Assembly (NCBI RefSeq): GCF_038502225.1
Contig: NC_091369.1
Span: 13,855,469 to 13,919,468, forward strand
DNA length: 64,000 nucleotides
Direction: 5' to 3'
Origin: Cherax quadricarinatus
Lineage: Eukaryota; Arthropoda; Malacostraca; Decapoda; Parastacidae
The notes beneath the pieces were generated by a model. It was not told where the DNA came from and did not search any database. It saw only the letters and a program-made list of their open reading frames with translations. The first letter of the stretch is position 1, and every line of letters starts with the position of its first letter. A program made the position numbers and the translations under genes. Shown one piece after another: positions 1-12,934 of this stretch.

Positions 1-565
1 ATTACACTAGATCAGTGTGCCATAAAAAAAAACAATACCCAAAATGCTCCATTAAAACAGCCCACTATCTCAAAAGTACCCGTTGCTGCAACCACACTAT
101 TAAAAATAACCACAACCGCAAGACCACTATCAAAAACCTTACAAACTATAGGCACCATATTTAAAACACCACTGCTACTAAAAAAACACCCTTCTACTGC
201 TTCCTGCTTCATTAAAAACACCGTTTTACTGCCCCTGCTCAATTAGAAACAGCGCAACACTTCAACCACTGTACAATTATAATGAATCTTAAACCAATAC
301 CCAGCCCACCTTTCCGCAGTAAAAATAGCTGACTTAAAAATACTGTATCTAGCGTCATTCAGTCACCATTCTACGCACATAACGGGAGGTGAAGGACGCC
401 CTCGCATACACTTGTCACCTTTGGACTGATAAGTCCCCTGGAGCAAAATGTAGCTAGTCTTGCTTCACCTGGGTGCAACCCAGCAAATAACCTTGACGTC
501 AGTGTAGCCAACATTTGCACGGCATTTTTAAGAGGATTATATATATATATATGTAATATATATAT
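1..565. other. No recognisable gene or repeat
   Basis: AT-rich, non-periodic sequence. Short open frames have no recognisable domain. I see nothing I can name before the first microsatellite-linked element near 540-566. Confidence 0.5.
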
Positions 566-1154
<589 letters not shown>

Positions 1155-1245
<91 letters not shown>

Positions 1246-1313
1246 GTATATATGATATGTATATATATATATGATATGTATATATGATATGTATATATGA
1301 TAATATATATGAT
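1155..1313. repeat. (AT)n / (ATATGT)n tract
   Basis: Degenerate AT array with interspersed GTATAT and GATATGTATAT variants. It links the MITE end to the 5'-truncation point of the following LINE. Confidence 0.9.
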
Positions 1314-3740
1314 AATGGGAGCCCTTTGATTGAACTTTGTATAGAAAGGGGTTTAGTTATAGGTAATACATATTTTAAGAAAAAGAGGATAAATAAGTAT
1401 ACACGATATGATGTAGGGCGAAATGACAGTAGTTTGTTGGATTATGTATTGGTAGATAAAAGACTGTTGAGTAGACTTCAGGATGTACATGTTTATAGAG
1501 GGGCCACAGATATATCAGATCACTTTCTAGTTGTAGCTACACTGAGAGTAAAAGGTAGATGGGATACAAGGAGAATAGAAGCATCAGGGAAGAGAGAGGT
1601 GAAGGTTTATAAACTAAAAGAGGAGGCAGTTAGGGTAAGATATAAACAGCTATTGGAGGATAGATGGGCTAATGAGAGCATAGGCAATGGGGTCGAAGAG
1701 GTATGGGGTAGGTTTAAAAATGTAGTGTTAGAGTGTTCAGCAGAAGTTTGTGGTTACAGGAAAGTGGGTGCAGGAGGGAAGAGGAGCGATTGGTGGAATG
1801 ATGATGTAAAGAGAGTAGTAAGGGAGAAAAAGTTAGCATATGAGAAGTTTTTACAAAGTAGAAGTGATGCAAGGAGGGAAGAGTATATGGAGAAAAAGAG
1901 AGAGGTTAAGAGAGTGGTGAAGCAATGTAAAAAGAGAGCAAATGAGAGAGTGGGTGAGATGTTATCAACAAATTTTGTTGAAAATAAGAAAAAGTTTTGG
2001 AGTGAGACTAACAAGTTAAGAAAGCCTAGAGAACAAATGGATTTGTCAGTTAAAAATAGGAGAGGAGAGTTATTAAATGGAGAGTTAGAGGTATTGGGAA
2101 GATGGAAGGAATATTTTGAGGAATTGTTAAATGTTGATGAAGATAGGGAAGCTGTGATTTCGTGTATAGGGCAAGGAGGAATAACATCTTGTAGGAGTGA
2201 GGAAGAGCCAGTTGTGAGTGTGGGGGAAGTTCGTGAGGCAGTAGGTAAAATGAAAGGGGGTAAGGCAGCCGGGATTGATGGGATAAAGATAGAAATGTTA
2301 AAAGCAGGTGGGGATATAGTTTTGGAGTGGTTGGTGCAATTGTTTAATAAATGTATGGAAGAGGGTAAGGTACCTAGGGATTGGCAGAGAGCATGCATAG
2401 TTCCTTTGTATAAAGGCAAAGGGGATAAAAGAGAGTGCAAAAATTATAGGGGGATAAGTCTGTTGAGTGTACCTGGTAAAGTGTATGGTAGAGTTATAAT
2501 TGAAAGAATTAAGAGTAAGACGGAGAATAGGATAGCAGATGAACAAGGAGGCTTTAGGAAAGGTAGGGGGTGTGTGGACCAGGTGTTTACAGTGAAACAT
2601 ATAAGTGAACAGTATTTAGATAAGGCTAAAGAGGTCTTTGTGGCATTTATCGATTTGGAAAAGGCGTATGACAGGGTGGATAGGGGGGCAATGTGGCAGA
2701 TGTTGCAAGTGTATGGTGTAGGAGGTAGGTTACTGAAAGCAGTGAAGAGTTTTTACGAGGATAGTGAGGCTCAAGTTAGAGTATGTAGGAAAGAGGGAAA
2801 TTTTTTCCCAGTAAAAGTAGGCCTTAGACAAGGATGTGTGATGTCACCGTGGTTGTTTAATATATTTATAGATGGGGTTGTAAGAGAAGTAAATGCGAGG
2901 GTCTTGGCAAGAGGCGTGGAGTTAAAAGATAAAGAATCACACACAAAGTGGGAGTTGTCACAGCTGCTCTTTGCTGATGACACTGTGCTCTTGGGAGATT
3001 CTGAAGAGAAGTTGCAGAGATTGGTGGATGAATTTGGTAGGGTGTGCAAAAGAAGAAAATTAAAGGTGAATACAGGAAAGAGTAAGGTTATGAGGATAAC
3101 AAAAAGATTAGGTGATGAAAGATTGAATATCAGATTGGAGGGAGAGAGTATGGAGGAGGTGAACGTATTCAGATATTTGGGAGTGGACGTGTCAGCGGAT
3201 GGGTCTATGAAAGATGAGGTGAATCATAGAATTGATGAGGGAAAAAGAGTGAGTGGTGCACTTAGGAGTCTGTGGAGACAAAGATCTTTGTCCTTGGAGG
3301 CAAAGAGGGGAATGTATGAGAGTATAGTTTTACCAGCGCTCTTATATGGGTGTGAAGCGTGGGTGATGAATGTTGCAGCGAGGAGAAGGCTGGAGGCAGT
3401 GGAGATGTCATGTCTGAGGGCAATGTGTGGTGTGAATATAATGCAGAGAATTCGTAGTTTGGAAGTTAGGAGGAGGTGCGGGATTACCAAAACTGTTGTC
3501 CAGAGGGCTGAGGAAGGGTTGTTGAGGTGGTTCGGACATGTAGAGAGAATGGAGCGAAACAGAATGACTTCAAGAGTGTATCAGTCTGTAGTGGAAGGAA
3601 GGCGGGGTAGGGGTCGGCCTAGGAAGGGTTGGAGGGAGGGGGTAAAGGAGGTTTTGTGTGCGAGGGGCTTGGACTTCCAGCAGGCATGCGTGAGCGTGTT
3701 TGATAGGAGTGAATGGAGACAAATGGTTTTTAATACTTGA
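1284..3740 (+). CDS. LINE-A endonuclease/reverse transcriptase polyprotein, N-truncated but open
   Basis: Open frame of 818 codons that would drive target-primed reverse transcription. The ATG used here lies in the flanking microsatellite and is fortuitous; element sequence begins near codon 11. Residues 11-90 are the endonuclease C-terminus with the SDH catalytic motif at 78-80 in the context ATDISDHFLVV. The RT spans about 350-650: NYRGISLL, FIDLEKAYDRVD (about 455), GLRQGCVMSPWLFN (about 513) and the catalytic FADD at about 563. The C-terminus has RWFGHVERM near 749 followed by the basic stretch GRRGRGRPRKGWREG. No stop or frameshift interrupts it, unlike its near-identical copy at 57.8 kb, so this is a young insertion. 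It cannot be autonomous because the endonuclease N-terminus is absent. Confidence 0.85.
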   Translation: MICIYDNIYDNGSPLIELCIERGLVIGNTYFKKKRINKYTRYDVGRNDSSLLDYVLVDKRLLSRLQDVHVYRGATDISDHFLVVATLRVKGRWDTRRIEASGKREVKVYKLKEEAVRVRYKQLLEDRWANESIGNGVEEVWGRFKNVVLECSAEVCGYRKVGAGGKRSDWWNDDVKRVVREKKLAYEKFLQSRSDARREEYMEKKREVKRVVKQCKKRANERVGEMLSTNFVENKKKFWSETNKLRKPREQMDLSVKNRRGELLNGELEVLGRWKEYFEELLNVDEDREAVISCIGQGGITSCRSEEEPVVSVGEVREAVGKMKGGKAAGIDGIKIEMLKAGGDIVLEWLVQLFNKCMEEGKVPRDWQRACIVPLYKGKGDKRECKNYRGISLLSVPGKVYGRVIIERIKSKTENRIADEQGGFRKGRGCVDQVFTVKHISEQYLDKAKEVFVAFIDLEKAYDRVDRGAMWQMLQVYGVGGRLLKAVKSFYEDSEAQVRVCRKEGNFFPVKVGLRQGCVMSPWLFNIFIDGVVREVNARVLARGVELKDKESHTKWELSQLLFADDTVLLGDSEEKLQRLVDEFGRVCKRRKLKVNTGKSKVMRITKRLGDERLNIRLEGESMEEVNVFRYLGVDVSADGSMKDEVNHRIDEGKRVSGALRSLWRQRSLSLEAKRGMYESIVLPALLYGCEAWVMNVAARRRLEAVEMSCLRAMCGVNIMQRIRSLEVRRRCGITKTVVQRAEEGLLRWFGHVERMERNRMTSRVYQSVVEGRRGRGRPRKGWREGVKEVLCARGLDFQQACVSVFDRSEWRQMVFNT

Positions 3741-3983
3741 CGTGCTGTTGGAGTGTGAGCAAAGTAACATTTATGAAGGGATTCAGGGAAACCGGCAGGC
3801 CGGACTTGAGTCCTGGAGATGGGAAGTACAGTGCCTGCACTCTGAAGGAGGGGTGTTAATGTTGCAGTTTAAAAACTGTAGTGTAAAGCACCCTTCTGGC
3901 AAGACAGTGATGGAGTGAATGATGGTGAAAGTTTTTCTTTTTCGGGCCACCCTGCCTTGGTGGGAATGGGCCGGTGTGATAAT
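1314..3983 (+). mobile_element. LINE family A copy 1 (RTE-like non-LTR retrotransposon), 5'-truncated
   Basis: Contains the C-terminal half of an APE-type endonuclease, a complete reverse transcriptase, a C-terminal region, and a 3'UTR of about 240 bp ending near GGCCGGTGTGATAAT and then A-rich (AT)n. The 5' end starts abruptly inside (AT)n with the first half of the endonuclease missing. The same 3'UTR recurs at 30291, 57440 and 59580. Clade assignment (RTE-like) is from motif style and absence of RNase H. A relative is possible. Confidence 0.85.
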
Positions 3984-3990
3984 AAAAATA

Positions 3991-3992
<2 letters not shown>

Positions 3993-4072
<80 letters not shown>
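3993..4072. repeat. (AT)n microsatellite at LINE-A 3' end
   Basis: Follows the A-rich 3' tail of LINE-A copy 1 directly. Confidence 0.95.
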
Positions 4073-4075
<3 letters not shown>

Positions 4076-4277
4076 ATTTCGATGTGTATTTATATCCATA
4101 TTGAAATGTATATTTATATTTAAATGTATATATATAAATTTATATATATCTCTATCTGCTATTGACTGTATATACGTCACTTTAGTGAGAGCAATTTGGC
4201 TTCTAAATCGAAGTGATTTTATACCAGCGTTGTGTGATGGCTGTGTCATTTATTGGTCGATGACTGAATCTATAACT

Positions 4278-4279
<2 letters not shown>
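4073..4279. other. AT-rich spacer, nothing recognised
   Basis: Degenerate AT-rich sequence between the (AT)n array and the following (GA)n tract. Confidence 0.5.
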
Positions 4280-4339
<60 letters not shown>

Positions 4340-4851
4340 AGGGAGGGAGAACTTCCCTAGGTGTCTTTGTACCGCCAGAGAGCACAGGTGTAACTACTGC
4401 TCATTACGGGTTTATGGTAGATGTAATGGTGGAGGTAGAGCGAAGGAAGGTAGGAGAGAGGGAGGGACGGAGGGAGGGAGGTAGAGATTGAGAAAAAAAA
4501 GGGAAAGGAGGAAAAGAGTGAGAGTGGAAGAAAGTAGGAAGAGAGGGATAAGGTGAAGATTAAGAATAAAGAGAGGGGGGAAGAGGTCGAGAGAGGGGGG
4601 GGGAGTGGAACAAGAGTGGGTTAAAAATAAGGCTAAAACAGAAAAAAAGAGAAAAGTAAGTTAGAGAACGAGGGTAGAAGAAACAGGAAGAGAGAAGAAA
4701 GAGGAAGAGAGAAGAAAGAGGAAGAGATAAGAAAAAGAAGGGGTGGCAGGAACGGAGAGAGAGAGAGAGAGAGAAAGAGGAGGAAGAGAGAAGACGGGGG
4801 AAGAAATGGGAAAGAGGAAAGGTAGAAGAAAGGGAGGGAGGGAGGGCAGGA

Positions 4852-4942
<91 letters not shown>

Positions 4943-4966
4943 GATAAAAGGTATTAGGAAGAAAGA
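4280..4966. repeat. Purine tract with (GA)n cores
   Basis: Almost all-purine on the plus strand, with clean (GA)n at 4280-4334 and 4855-4934 and GGGA or GAAGAG variants between. Open frames of R, E and G here are low-complexity artefacts. Confidence 0.9.
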
Positions 4967-5065
4967 ATTCTGTTGTATAGAGTGGATCATGCTAACAGAT
5001 ATACGCAAAGTAGAAATATAGGTCAGACTAACACATGGAGGCAATTATAAACAGAGGTCGGAAGA

Positions 5066-5349
<284 letters not shown>

Positions 5350-5350
<1 letters not shown>

Positions 5351-5893
5351 ACTCACCTAGTTGTACTCACCTAGTTGTATTCACCTAGTTGTGGTTGCAG
5401 GGGTCGAGTCACAGCTCCAGCCCCCGCCTCTTCACTTGTCGCTACTAGGTCACTCTTCCTGTTCCATGAGCATTATCATTCCTCTTCTTAAAGCTGTATA
5501 TGGATCCTGCTTCCACTACATCACTTCCCAGACTATTTCACTTCCTGACAACTCTGTGACTGAAGAAATACTTCCTAATATCCCTGTGATTCATTTGAGT
5601 GTTCAACTTTCAATTTTGACCCCTTGTTGCTGTGTCTCATCTCTGGAACATCCTGTTTCTGTCCACCTTGTCAATTCCACTCAGTATTTTATACGTCGTT
5701 TTCATATCCCCCGTATCTCTCCTATCCTCCAGTGTCGTCAGATCGATTTCCCTTAACCTCTCCTCGTAGGACATGCCCCTTTGTTGCAAATCTTTGCACT
5801 TTCTCTAATTTCCTTACATGCTTGGCTAGGTGTGGGTTCCAAACTGGTGCTGCATACTCCAATATATAGTCTTGACGCGCACGGTGTACAATG
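5350..5893 (-). mobile_element. CR1-like LINE 3' fragment 1
   Basis: Antisense copy of the CR1-like 3' region. The 3' terminus is at 5350 with tandem TAGGTGAGTACAAC-type words (sense), followed by the C-terminal coding region with frameshifts. It ends at 5893 directly in (GT)n. Matches the fuller copy at 43951-48215. Confidence 0.8.
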
Positions 5894-5912
5894 TGTGTGT
5901 GTGTGTTTGTGT

Positions 5913-5914
<2 letters not shown>
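5893..5914. repeat. Short (GT)n between two CR1-like fragments
   Basis: About 22 bp of GT with one TTG, separating two independently 5'-truncated CR1-like copies of the same orientation. Confidence 0.8.
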
Positions 5915-7310
<1,396 letters not shown>

Positions 7311-7317
7311 TCTTGTT

Positions 7318-7334
7318 CTCTCTCTCTCTCTCTC

Positions 7335-7409
<75 letters not shown>
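7318..7409. repeat. (CT)n then (AT)n compound microsatellite
   Basis: CT repeats switch to AT repeats and lead straight into the LINE 5'UTR-like segment at 7410. Confidence 0.95.
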
Positions 7410-7411
<2 letters not shown>

Positions 7412-7655
7412 TAGGTAGTAGGTTGGTAGACAGCAGCCGCCCAGGGAGGTACTACTGTCCAGCCAAGTGAGTGTGAAACAGAAACCTGTAATTATTTTAC
7501 ATGATGGTAGGAATGGTGATGTCTTTTTTCTGTCTCATAAACATGCAAGATTTCAGGTACGTCTTGCTACTTCTACTTACACTTAGGTCACACTACACAT
7601 ACATGTAAAAGTATATATATTCATTGGGTTTTCTTCTATTTTTTACTAGTATGTA
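7410..7655 (+). mobile_element. LINE 5'UTR-type segment (solo)
   Basis: Shares a block with 56851-57110 and 18464-18540/18763-18900: GGTAGACAGCAGCCGCCCAG, then GGAGGTACTACTGTCC, CTGTCTCATAAAC and TTACACTTAGGTCACACTAC. In the 18.5-kb copy this block precedes LINE endonuclease sequence, so it is read here as a LINE 5'UTR. It is truncated before the coding region. Confidence 0.6.
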
Positions 7656-8095
7656 CTTGTTATAATCAATAACTCTTAAACTGCGATTTCGTCTTCCTGT
7701 TATCTCTGATAAATTATCTTTTCTTTACTTCCACCTTATTCCATCACCTCCGTGGTGTCTCTTCCAACTCGTTGCTTTCTAGTGTTTCGTCCTCGTCTTC
7801 TATGCTTCGCACACTTTTCTTCTTGGTGTTCGGGTGTATTCTTTCTTATTCAATCTCTTTCTATTTTATCGCTATTCTTTTATTTATTTCAACTCCTTCT
7901 CCCGTTCCTTCCTCCCTGTCTCCCTGTCCCCCTTTCTCTCATTTTTCCCTCTTATAATGCGCCCCTCTCTTCCTTTTGCTCTTCCTCGTTACCCCCTTCC
8001 CCCCCCTCTCCCTCTTTCTCTCTCTCTCTCTCACTTCCTCCTGCTAGGGGACGCTTGTTAAGGCTTCGGTGTGTGGCACTTGTAGGGAGAGGGTG
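7656..8095. other. Pyrimidine-rich sequence
   Basis: Plus-strand CT-rich stretch, strongest at 7900-8040. No gene signal. Confidence 0.5.
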
Positions 8096-8099
8096 ACTC

Positions 8100-8345
8100 C
8101 AGTAGGCTTCCCTCAGTGCCAGGTGCGAGCAATAAGTATTAGAGGTGATTTCTAGGTGCAAGGACAAACCTCTAGATGCCAGGAATGATTGCCAGGTACT
8201 AGAAGTTGCTCTAGGTTTCAACAAAGTTTTCTAGATGGATCATGTTAGGTAGTAGGAATTGCTTCTAGGTGCCAACAAAGATTTTTAGATGCCAGGAATG
8301 GCTGCTAGGACCTAGTTGTCTCTAGAATTCAGAATGACTAAAAAA
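8100..8345. repeat. Degenerate TCTAGGTGCCAGGAAT-type repeats
   Basis: Irregular copies of TCTAGGTGCCAG..AATGATTG..TAGGTACTAGAA words, probably a decayed longer-unit precursor of the 20-bp array that follows. Confidence 0.55.
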
Positions 8346-8560
8346 TTCCTAACACCAGGAATCACTTCTTGGCACCAGCAATGTCTTCCTGGCGCCAGGA
8401 ATGTCTTCCTGACACTAGGAATGTCTTCCTGGCACTAAGAATGTCTTCCTTATGCCAGGAATGTCTTTCTGGCACTAAAAATGTCTTCCTGGTGCCAGGA
8501 ATGTCTTCTTGGCATTAGGAATGTCTTTCTTGTGCCAGGAATGTCTTCCTGGTGCCAGGA
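8346..8560. repeat. 20-bp minisatellite, ~11 units
   Basis: Units in strict 20-bp register from 8381: ATGTCTTCCTGGCGCCAGGA and variants with CACTA or TGCCA in the second half. Confidence 0.9.
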
Positions 8561-8600
8561 TATAATAGAATTCACTAAATGCGGAAATTTAAAAACAACA

Positions 8601-8841
8601 TACCGCATTTTCCGGCATATAAGGCGCACGACAGAAGTATCACAATAGTAAATCGGCAATCCTATTCAAGGACTAATTACCCACTTACTTTACCCAAAGC
8701 CTGCCCTTGACCTTGAACCTGACCTTGACCTTGACCCTGCCCTTGACCTTGACCCTGGCCTTGACCATGTAAGGCCCAAAGTGGTTTTCCAAGACTTTTT
8801 GTGGGGAAAGAGGTGCGCCTTATATGCCAGAAAATACGGTA
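8601..8841. mobile_element. 241-bp MITE with 29-bp TIRs
   Basis: Left terminus TACCGCATTTTCCGGCATAT.. (8601-8629) and right terminus ..ATATGCCAGAAAATACGGTA (8813-8841) are inverted repeats matching at 27 of 29 positions by eye. The interior is non-coding and holds a (CCTTGA)n hexamer run at 8699-8766. A TA target duplication is possible because the ends begin with TA. No transposase. Confidence 0.8.
8699..8766. repeat. (CCTTGA)n hexanucleotide repeat
   Basis: About 11 units of CCTTGA/CCCTGC type inside the MITE. Confidence 0.85.
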
Positions 8842-9189
8842 GGATCGCTATTTTTTCAATATTTCTCAATTTTCTCTTTACAGATTTATTCTATTTTGAA
8901 AAACTCTCTTTTCCTATATGAGCAAATATTCCTTTTTTTTTTTTTTTTAAGAATTTCTATATTCACAATTTCAATGAAACTGGAAAATTGGCACCTACCT
9001 GGTTCAAAATTCATGCAAGCAATATTCTAATGAATATTACATTATATGATTCTTTCTCTGGTTATGGCACAAACTCTTGAGGACGGGAGCAAGGTGTTCC
9101 CTCAAATTTTACTTTAAAATCCCAATGATTCCATTTTTTTTTTAATTTACGATATCAAATTTGGCTTTACGCAAGCAACACTTCAGTAC

Positions 9190-9361
9190 CATCCTGGGCC
9201 CTAAGATGCCTCAGGTATTCCCCTCAAGGGAGGTTCCTTGACACTGGTGAGGGGCTCTTGATCTAGGGAATTGGATCTGTGTTCCAGTTCCCTGAATTAA
9301 GCCTGAATACCTTCCATCCTCCCATAGGAGCTGTATAATCCCTACGGATTTAGCGCTCCCC

Positions 9362-9426
<65 letters not shown>
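9190..9426 (+). repeat. AAT-tailed interspersed repeat
   Basis: Ends with GCTGTATAATCCCTACGG, TTTAGCGCTCCCC and (AAT)n at 9363-9426. Reverse relatives of the GTAGGGGTTATACAGCGCCT word occur at 18100 and, shorter, near 22590. Retroposon-like tail; type unknown. Confidence 0.55.
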
Positions 9427-9428
<2 letters not shown>

Positions 9429-9429
9429 T

Positions 9430-9890
9430 TCCTCAGGCATTAAATACTGAAATAGTTCAGAGATAAACTGGAAACTACTTAGCGTAATTTACTGCGAATA
9501 ATAAAATCACATTTTTTACATATAAAATCGTAAAATTTGAACCAAATTTTACTCTCCGCCGTTTTCGATTTTTTTTTTTTGGCACTTTCTACGAACATCT
9601 GAAAATATGCCTCTGAGGGTTTCGAAAAATTATCCGAGCCATGGTCCTGAGTAACGTGAACCTGCCAACTGTTCCAAGAATTTGGTCCTCGTTACCGAAC
9701 ATAAGGGGTGATAATTTGAAGCCGATTGGATGAGGTGTTCTTGAGTTATGAGTGAAATAAAAATTGAGAAAAAAATTAGGTAACCTCTTAAAGGTCTACC
9801 TTCTGATCTACCTAAATAAGGGGAAAAAAATTCAGGCACCCTGACTTATTAGGTATCAATTTGGGGGATATATGATAAGTTAGCCCTAAG
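9430..9890. other. AT-rich sequence, nothing recognised
   Basis: No domain-bearing frame or clear repeat seen. Confidence 0.4.
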
Positions 9891-9899
9891 ATGTTTATA

Positions 9900-10110
9900 T
9901 TTCACTGCATACCTATCACCATTCACATCACCATCACCAATCACATCACTGTCACTGCCACCATCCACATCAACATTACCACGATTCATATCACCACCAA
10001 TACAATCATCCACATTATCTTACACCATCATCATCCATATTCCTATTCCCATCCCTATCACCATCCCCATCCTTGTCACCATCATCATCACCATCCCCAT
10101 CACCTGTCAA
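9900..10110. repeat. Degenerate (CAT/CAC)-rich repeat
   Basis: Imperfect ATCACCATC and CACCATCC words. The open frame of H, I and T is a composition artefact. Confidence 0.7.
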
Positions 10111-10166
10111 GCAAGTGATCCAATATAATTGTAAGCAGTGATTGATGGTCTTGTCAGCTAAGAGAC

Positions 10167-10167
10167 A

Positions 10168-10236
<69 letters not shown>
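10167..10236. repeat. (CT)n microsatellite
   Basis: About 68 bp of CT. Confidence 0.95.
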
Positions 10237-10240
<4 letters not shown>

Positions 10241-10838
10241 AATGACTATCTTATCTTCACACAGTTATCACTGCTTTCTTAACCTTTTCCCTACCCTTTC
10301 TCGACCCCTTTCTATGTCCCCCTACCCATCCCATTCCCCCTTCCTCTCACCATTCCTTCTCAATCCATTTTTATCACTCCTCTCTCCTTCTATATTATAA
10401 TTTTTTATTGCTTTTCATTATTTTTCCCATTTCTTCTATTTTCCTTATGTACATTTTCTTTACCTCTTCTTTTTTTTCCTATTCCTCAATTCCCTATTAC
10501 TTATTCTCCATTTATTTTTTCTATATTTTCCTTGTATATTTTTTTCTCTAGCTTTAATTTTTACATCCTTTTTCACCTCTTTTTTCCACCTTCTTTATCA
10601 AGTTCACACCTTATTCTCGCTTTTTTCACTGCTTTTTATCATTTTCAAATTTAATTTCGTCTTCACATTCATTTCACTCTCTTTTTCACTTTCATGACTG
10701 GCAACTTCACTCTTTTTTTTTTTATTTTCATCTTTGAATGTCTTTCTTGTCATTGTCATTGTCATTCCGCCTTTCTCTTCTTCCATTCTTCTCTTCCTCC
10801 ATCCATCACTTCTTCCATCCTTTTCTTCTTTTATCCTT
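10237..10838. other. Pyrimidine-rich sequence
   Basis: T/C-rich plus strand that grades into TTCCATCCTTTTCTTC minisatellite words at 10790-10838. No gene seen. Confidence 0.5.
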
Positions 10839-11605
10839 TTTTTTTTTACACAGGGTTTGACAAGGTTAAGGATCCCTAGCTTTATTGACAAGCTATTTAC
10901 AGGTTAAGGATTCCTAACTTTATTGACAAGCTAAGAGCTGTTACCTACATCAGCTCATTTGAAAGCATTTTTATTGTTATGAGACATACAAGTAGGGAAC
11001 AGGATGAAGTTGGAGCCATCTGTGGGCCAGCATTTTCATGTGATCAACTGACGTTATCTCGTTGACATCATTATGCTGTACGAATGTGTTCCATACTCAA
11101 GTCATCCTGGGTATGTATGATCTCAGATGGAGTGATGTTCTGGAGAAGGGTACAGCCAGAGTGAAGTTGCTGCTTTCTGTCCGTCTTGTGGCGTAAAAGC
11201 TTGTTTCACGCTGTCCTCGAAGTGGATCCAAGTGTGGTACTTTGACAATATTGGCCTTGTACATAACAGTAAGGCCACCCACATCCCTCCTATGTTGAAG
11301 GCTCTGCTGAAATGACAGATCTATCCAGGATGGGTCCAGGCGAGAGATGAGACGTCTTGCTCTGTTCTCTACTCTGTCAAGCAGTCGCAGATGAGAGGGA
11401 AGGGGGGGCAGGCAAACCAAGAAAGTGGAGCATACTCAAGGTGTGAGCGTACTTGTGCCTCATACAGAATCTTGCAACCCCTACTGTCAAGCAGATGCGA
11501 GATACGGCGAAGTGCTGTAAGCTTCCTGGCTGCCTTGTTTGCAAGATTTACAACATGGTTCTTCATGGTTAGTTTGGAGTCAAATTTCACCCCAAGGATA
11601 TCAAC
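10839..11605 (-). mobile_element. LINE family E 3' fragment inserted in a pyrimidine minisatellite
   Basis: Sense strand is minus. The 3' end carries a poly-A tail, seen as the T-run at 10839-10848. Flanks on both sides are TCCATCCTTTTCTTC-type minisatellite, so the element interrupts that array. Coding homology is described at 11097-11605. Confidence 0.7.
11097..11605 (-). pseudogene. Non-LTR retrotransposon C-terminal fragment (Jockey/CR1-type)
   Basis: Two frames joined at a G-run near 11400. Upstream part: VDILGVKFDSKLTMKNHV, then AARKLTALRRISHLL and YEAQVRSHLEYAPLSW. Downstream part: LLDRVENRARRLI and FQQSLQHRRDVGGLTVMYK. This is the thumb and post-RT region of non-LTR elements in the Jockey/CR1 branch. 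The RT core lies upstream and is missing. The frameshift makes it non-functional. Confidence 0.7.
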
Positions 11606-12060
11606 TTCTTCTCCATCCTTTTCTTCTTCCATCCTTCTCTTCCTCCATCCTCCTCTTCCTCAGTCCTTTTCTTCAATCCTTGTCTTCTTCCATCCTTTTC
11701 TTCTTCCATCCTTCTCTTCCTCCATCCTTCTCTTCCTCCATCCTTTTCTTCCTCCATCCTTTCCTTCTTCCATCCTTTCCTTCTTCTATCCTTTCCTTCT
11801 TCCATCCTTTCCTTCTTCCATCCTTTTCTTCCATCCCTTTCTTCCTCCATACTTTTCTTCCTCCACCTTTCATCCTTCTCTTTCTCCATTTTCCTTCTCC
11901 TCTTCCATTCCTCTCCTCCATTTCACCCCTCAGTCTTTCCTGTCCTCCATCCCTTTCCTCCATTCTTGTTCTTTTCCATTTTTCTTCCTTAATCCTTCCC
12001 CTTCAGTCCTCTAGTCCCCAGTCTTTTCCCTTTATTCTAGTCCTCCTCTCTCTAGGCTGA
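11606..12060. repeat. Pyrimidine minisatellite (TTCCATCCTTTTCTTC-like)
   Basis: Irregular 15-18 bp units of CTTCTTCCATCCTTT and CTTCCTCCATCC. Frames on both strands are artefacts of the repeat. Confidence 0.85.
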
Positions 12061-12084
12061 AATTCTGCTGTACACTAACTGCCC

Positions 12085-12625
12085 CATTAAAGGCAGGCGA
12101 AATTGCTGACCTGGAGAATGTACAGAGAACTTTCGCGGCACACACAAGAACGATAAAACACCTAAATTACTGGGAATGGCTGAAGTTCCTTGATTTGTAT
12201 TCCCTGGAATGTAGGCGAGAAGGATACATTATAATATACACTAGGAAATCCTAGATGGATTAGAACCAAATTTCCACACGAAAATCACTACGAAAGCAAA
12301 AGAATCGGTAACATTCCCCCAATGAAAAGCAGGGGCGCCACCTGTACACTAAGAGATAACGCAATAAGTGTCAGGGGCCCCAAGACTGTTCAACTGCCTC
12401 CCAGCATACATAAGGGGGATTACCAATAGACCTCTGGCTGTCTTCAAGAAGGCGCTAGATAAGCGCCTAAAGTCAGTACCTGATCAGCTGGGCTGTGGTT
12501 CCTTCCTCGGTTTACGTGCGGCCAGCAGTAACAGCCTGGTTGATCGGTCCCTGATCCACCACGAGGCCTAGTCACGGACCGGGTTGAGGGGGTGTTGATT
12601 CTCGAAACCTTCTCCAGGTATACTC
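12085..12625 (+). mobile_element. LINE family D 3' end, decayed coding plus conserved tail
   Basis: Coding remnant with in-frame stops: DLENVQRTFAAHTRTIKHL, WEWLKFLDLYSLECRREG, then FKKALDKRLKSVPDQLG after a frame change. The 3' tail runs GCGGCCAGCAGTAACAGCCT, GGTTGATC, CCACGAGGCCT, ACCGGG and CTCCAGGTATACTCCAGG. The tail recurs at 22355, and related words occur at 25520 (minus), 32840 and 34480. Confidence 0.7.
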
Positions 12626-12702
12626 CAGGGTTATCCTCCACCCTTCTAATGAGTCTTCATTTATTATTCCCTTCTCTTCTACTATGTATTTAATAGTTAT
12701 AT

Positions 12703-12926
12703 TTGGGATATTGGCAGTTTGGAGGGATATGTTGTGTATCTTTATACGTATATGCTTCTAAACTGTTGTATTCTGAGCACCTCTGCAAAAGCAGTGATAA
12801 TGTGCGAGTGTGGTGAAAGTGTTGAATGATGATGAAAGTATTTTCTTTTTGGGGATTTTCTTTCTTTTTTGGGTCACCCTGCCTCGGTGGGAGACGACCG
12901 ACTTGTTGAAAAAAAAAAAAAAAAAA
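12703..12926 (+). mobile_element. LINE family B 3'UTR, solo, poly-A ended
   Basis: Matches the 3'UTR of the longer family-B copy at 53815-54075: GGCAGTTTGGAGGGATATGT, ACGTATATGCTTCTAAAC and CACCCTGCCTCGGTGGGA, ending GACTTGTTG plus A(18). An inverted copy lies about 0.7 kb downstream at 13593. Confidence 0.8.
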
Positions 12927-12934
12927 TTATAAAC

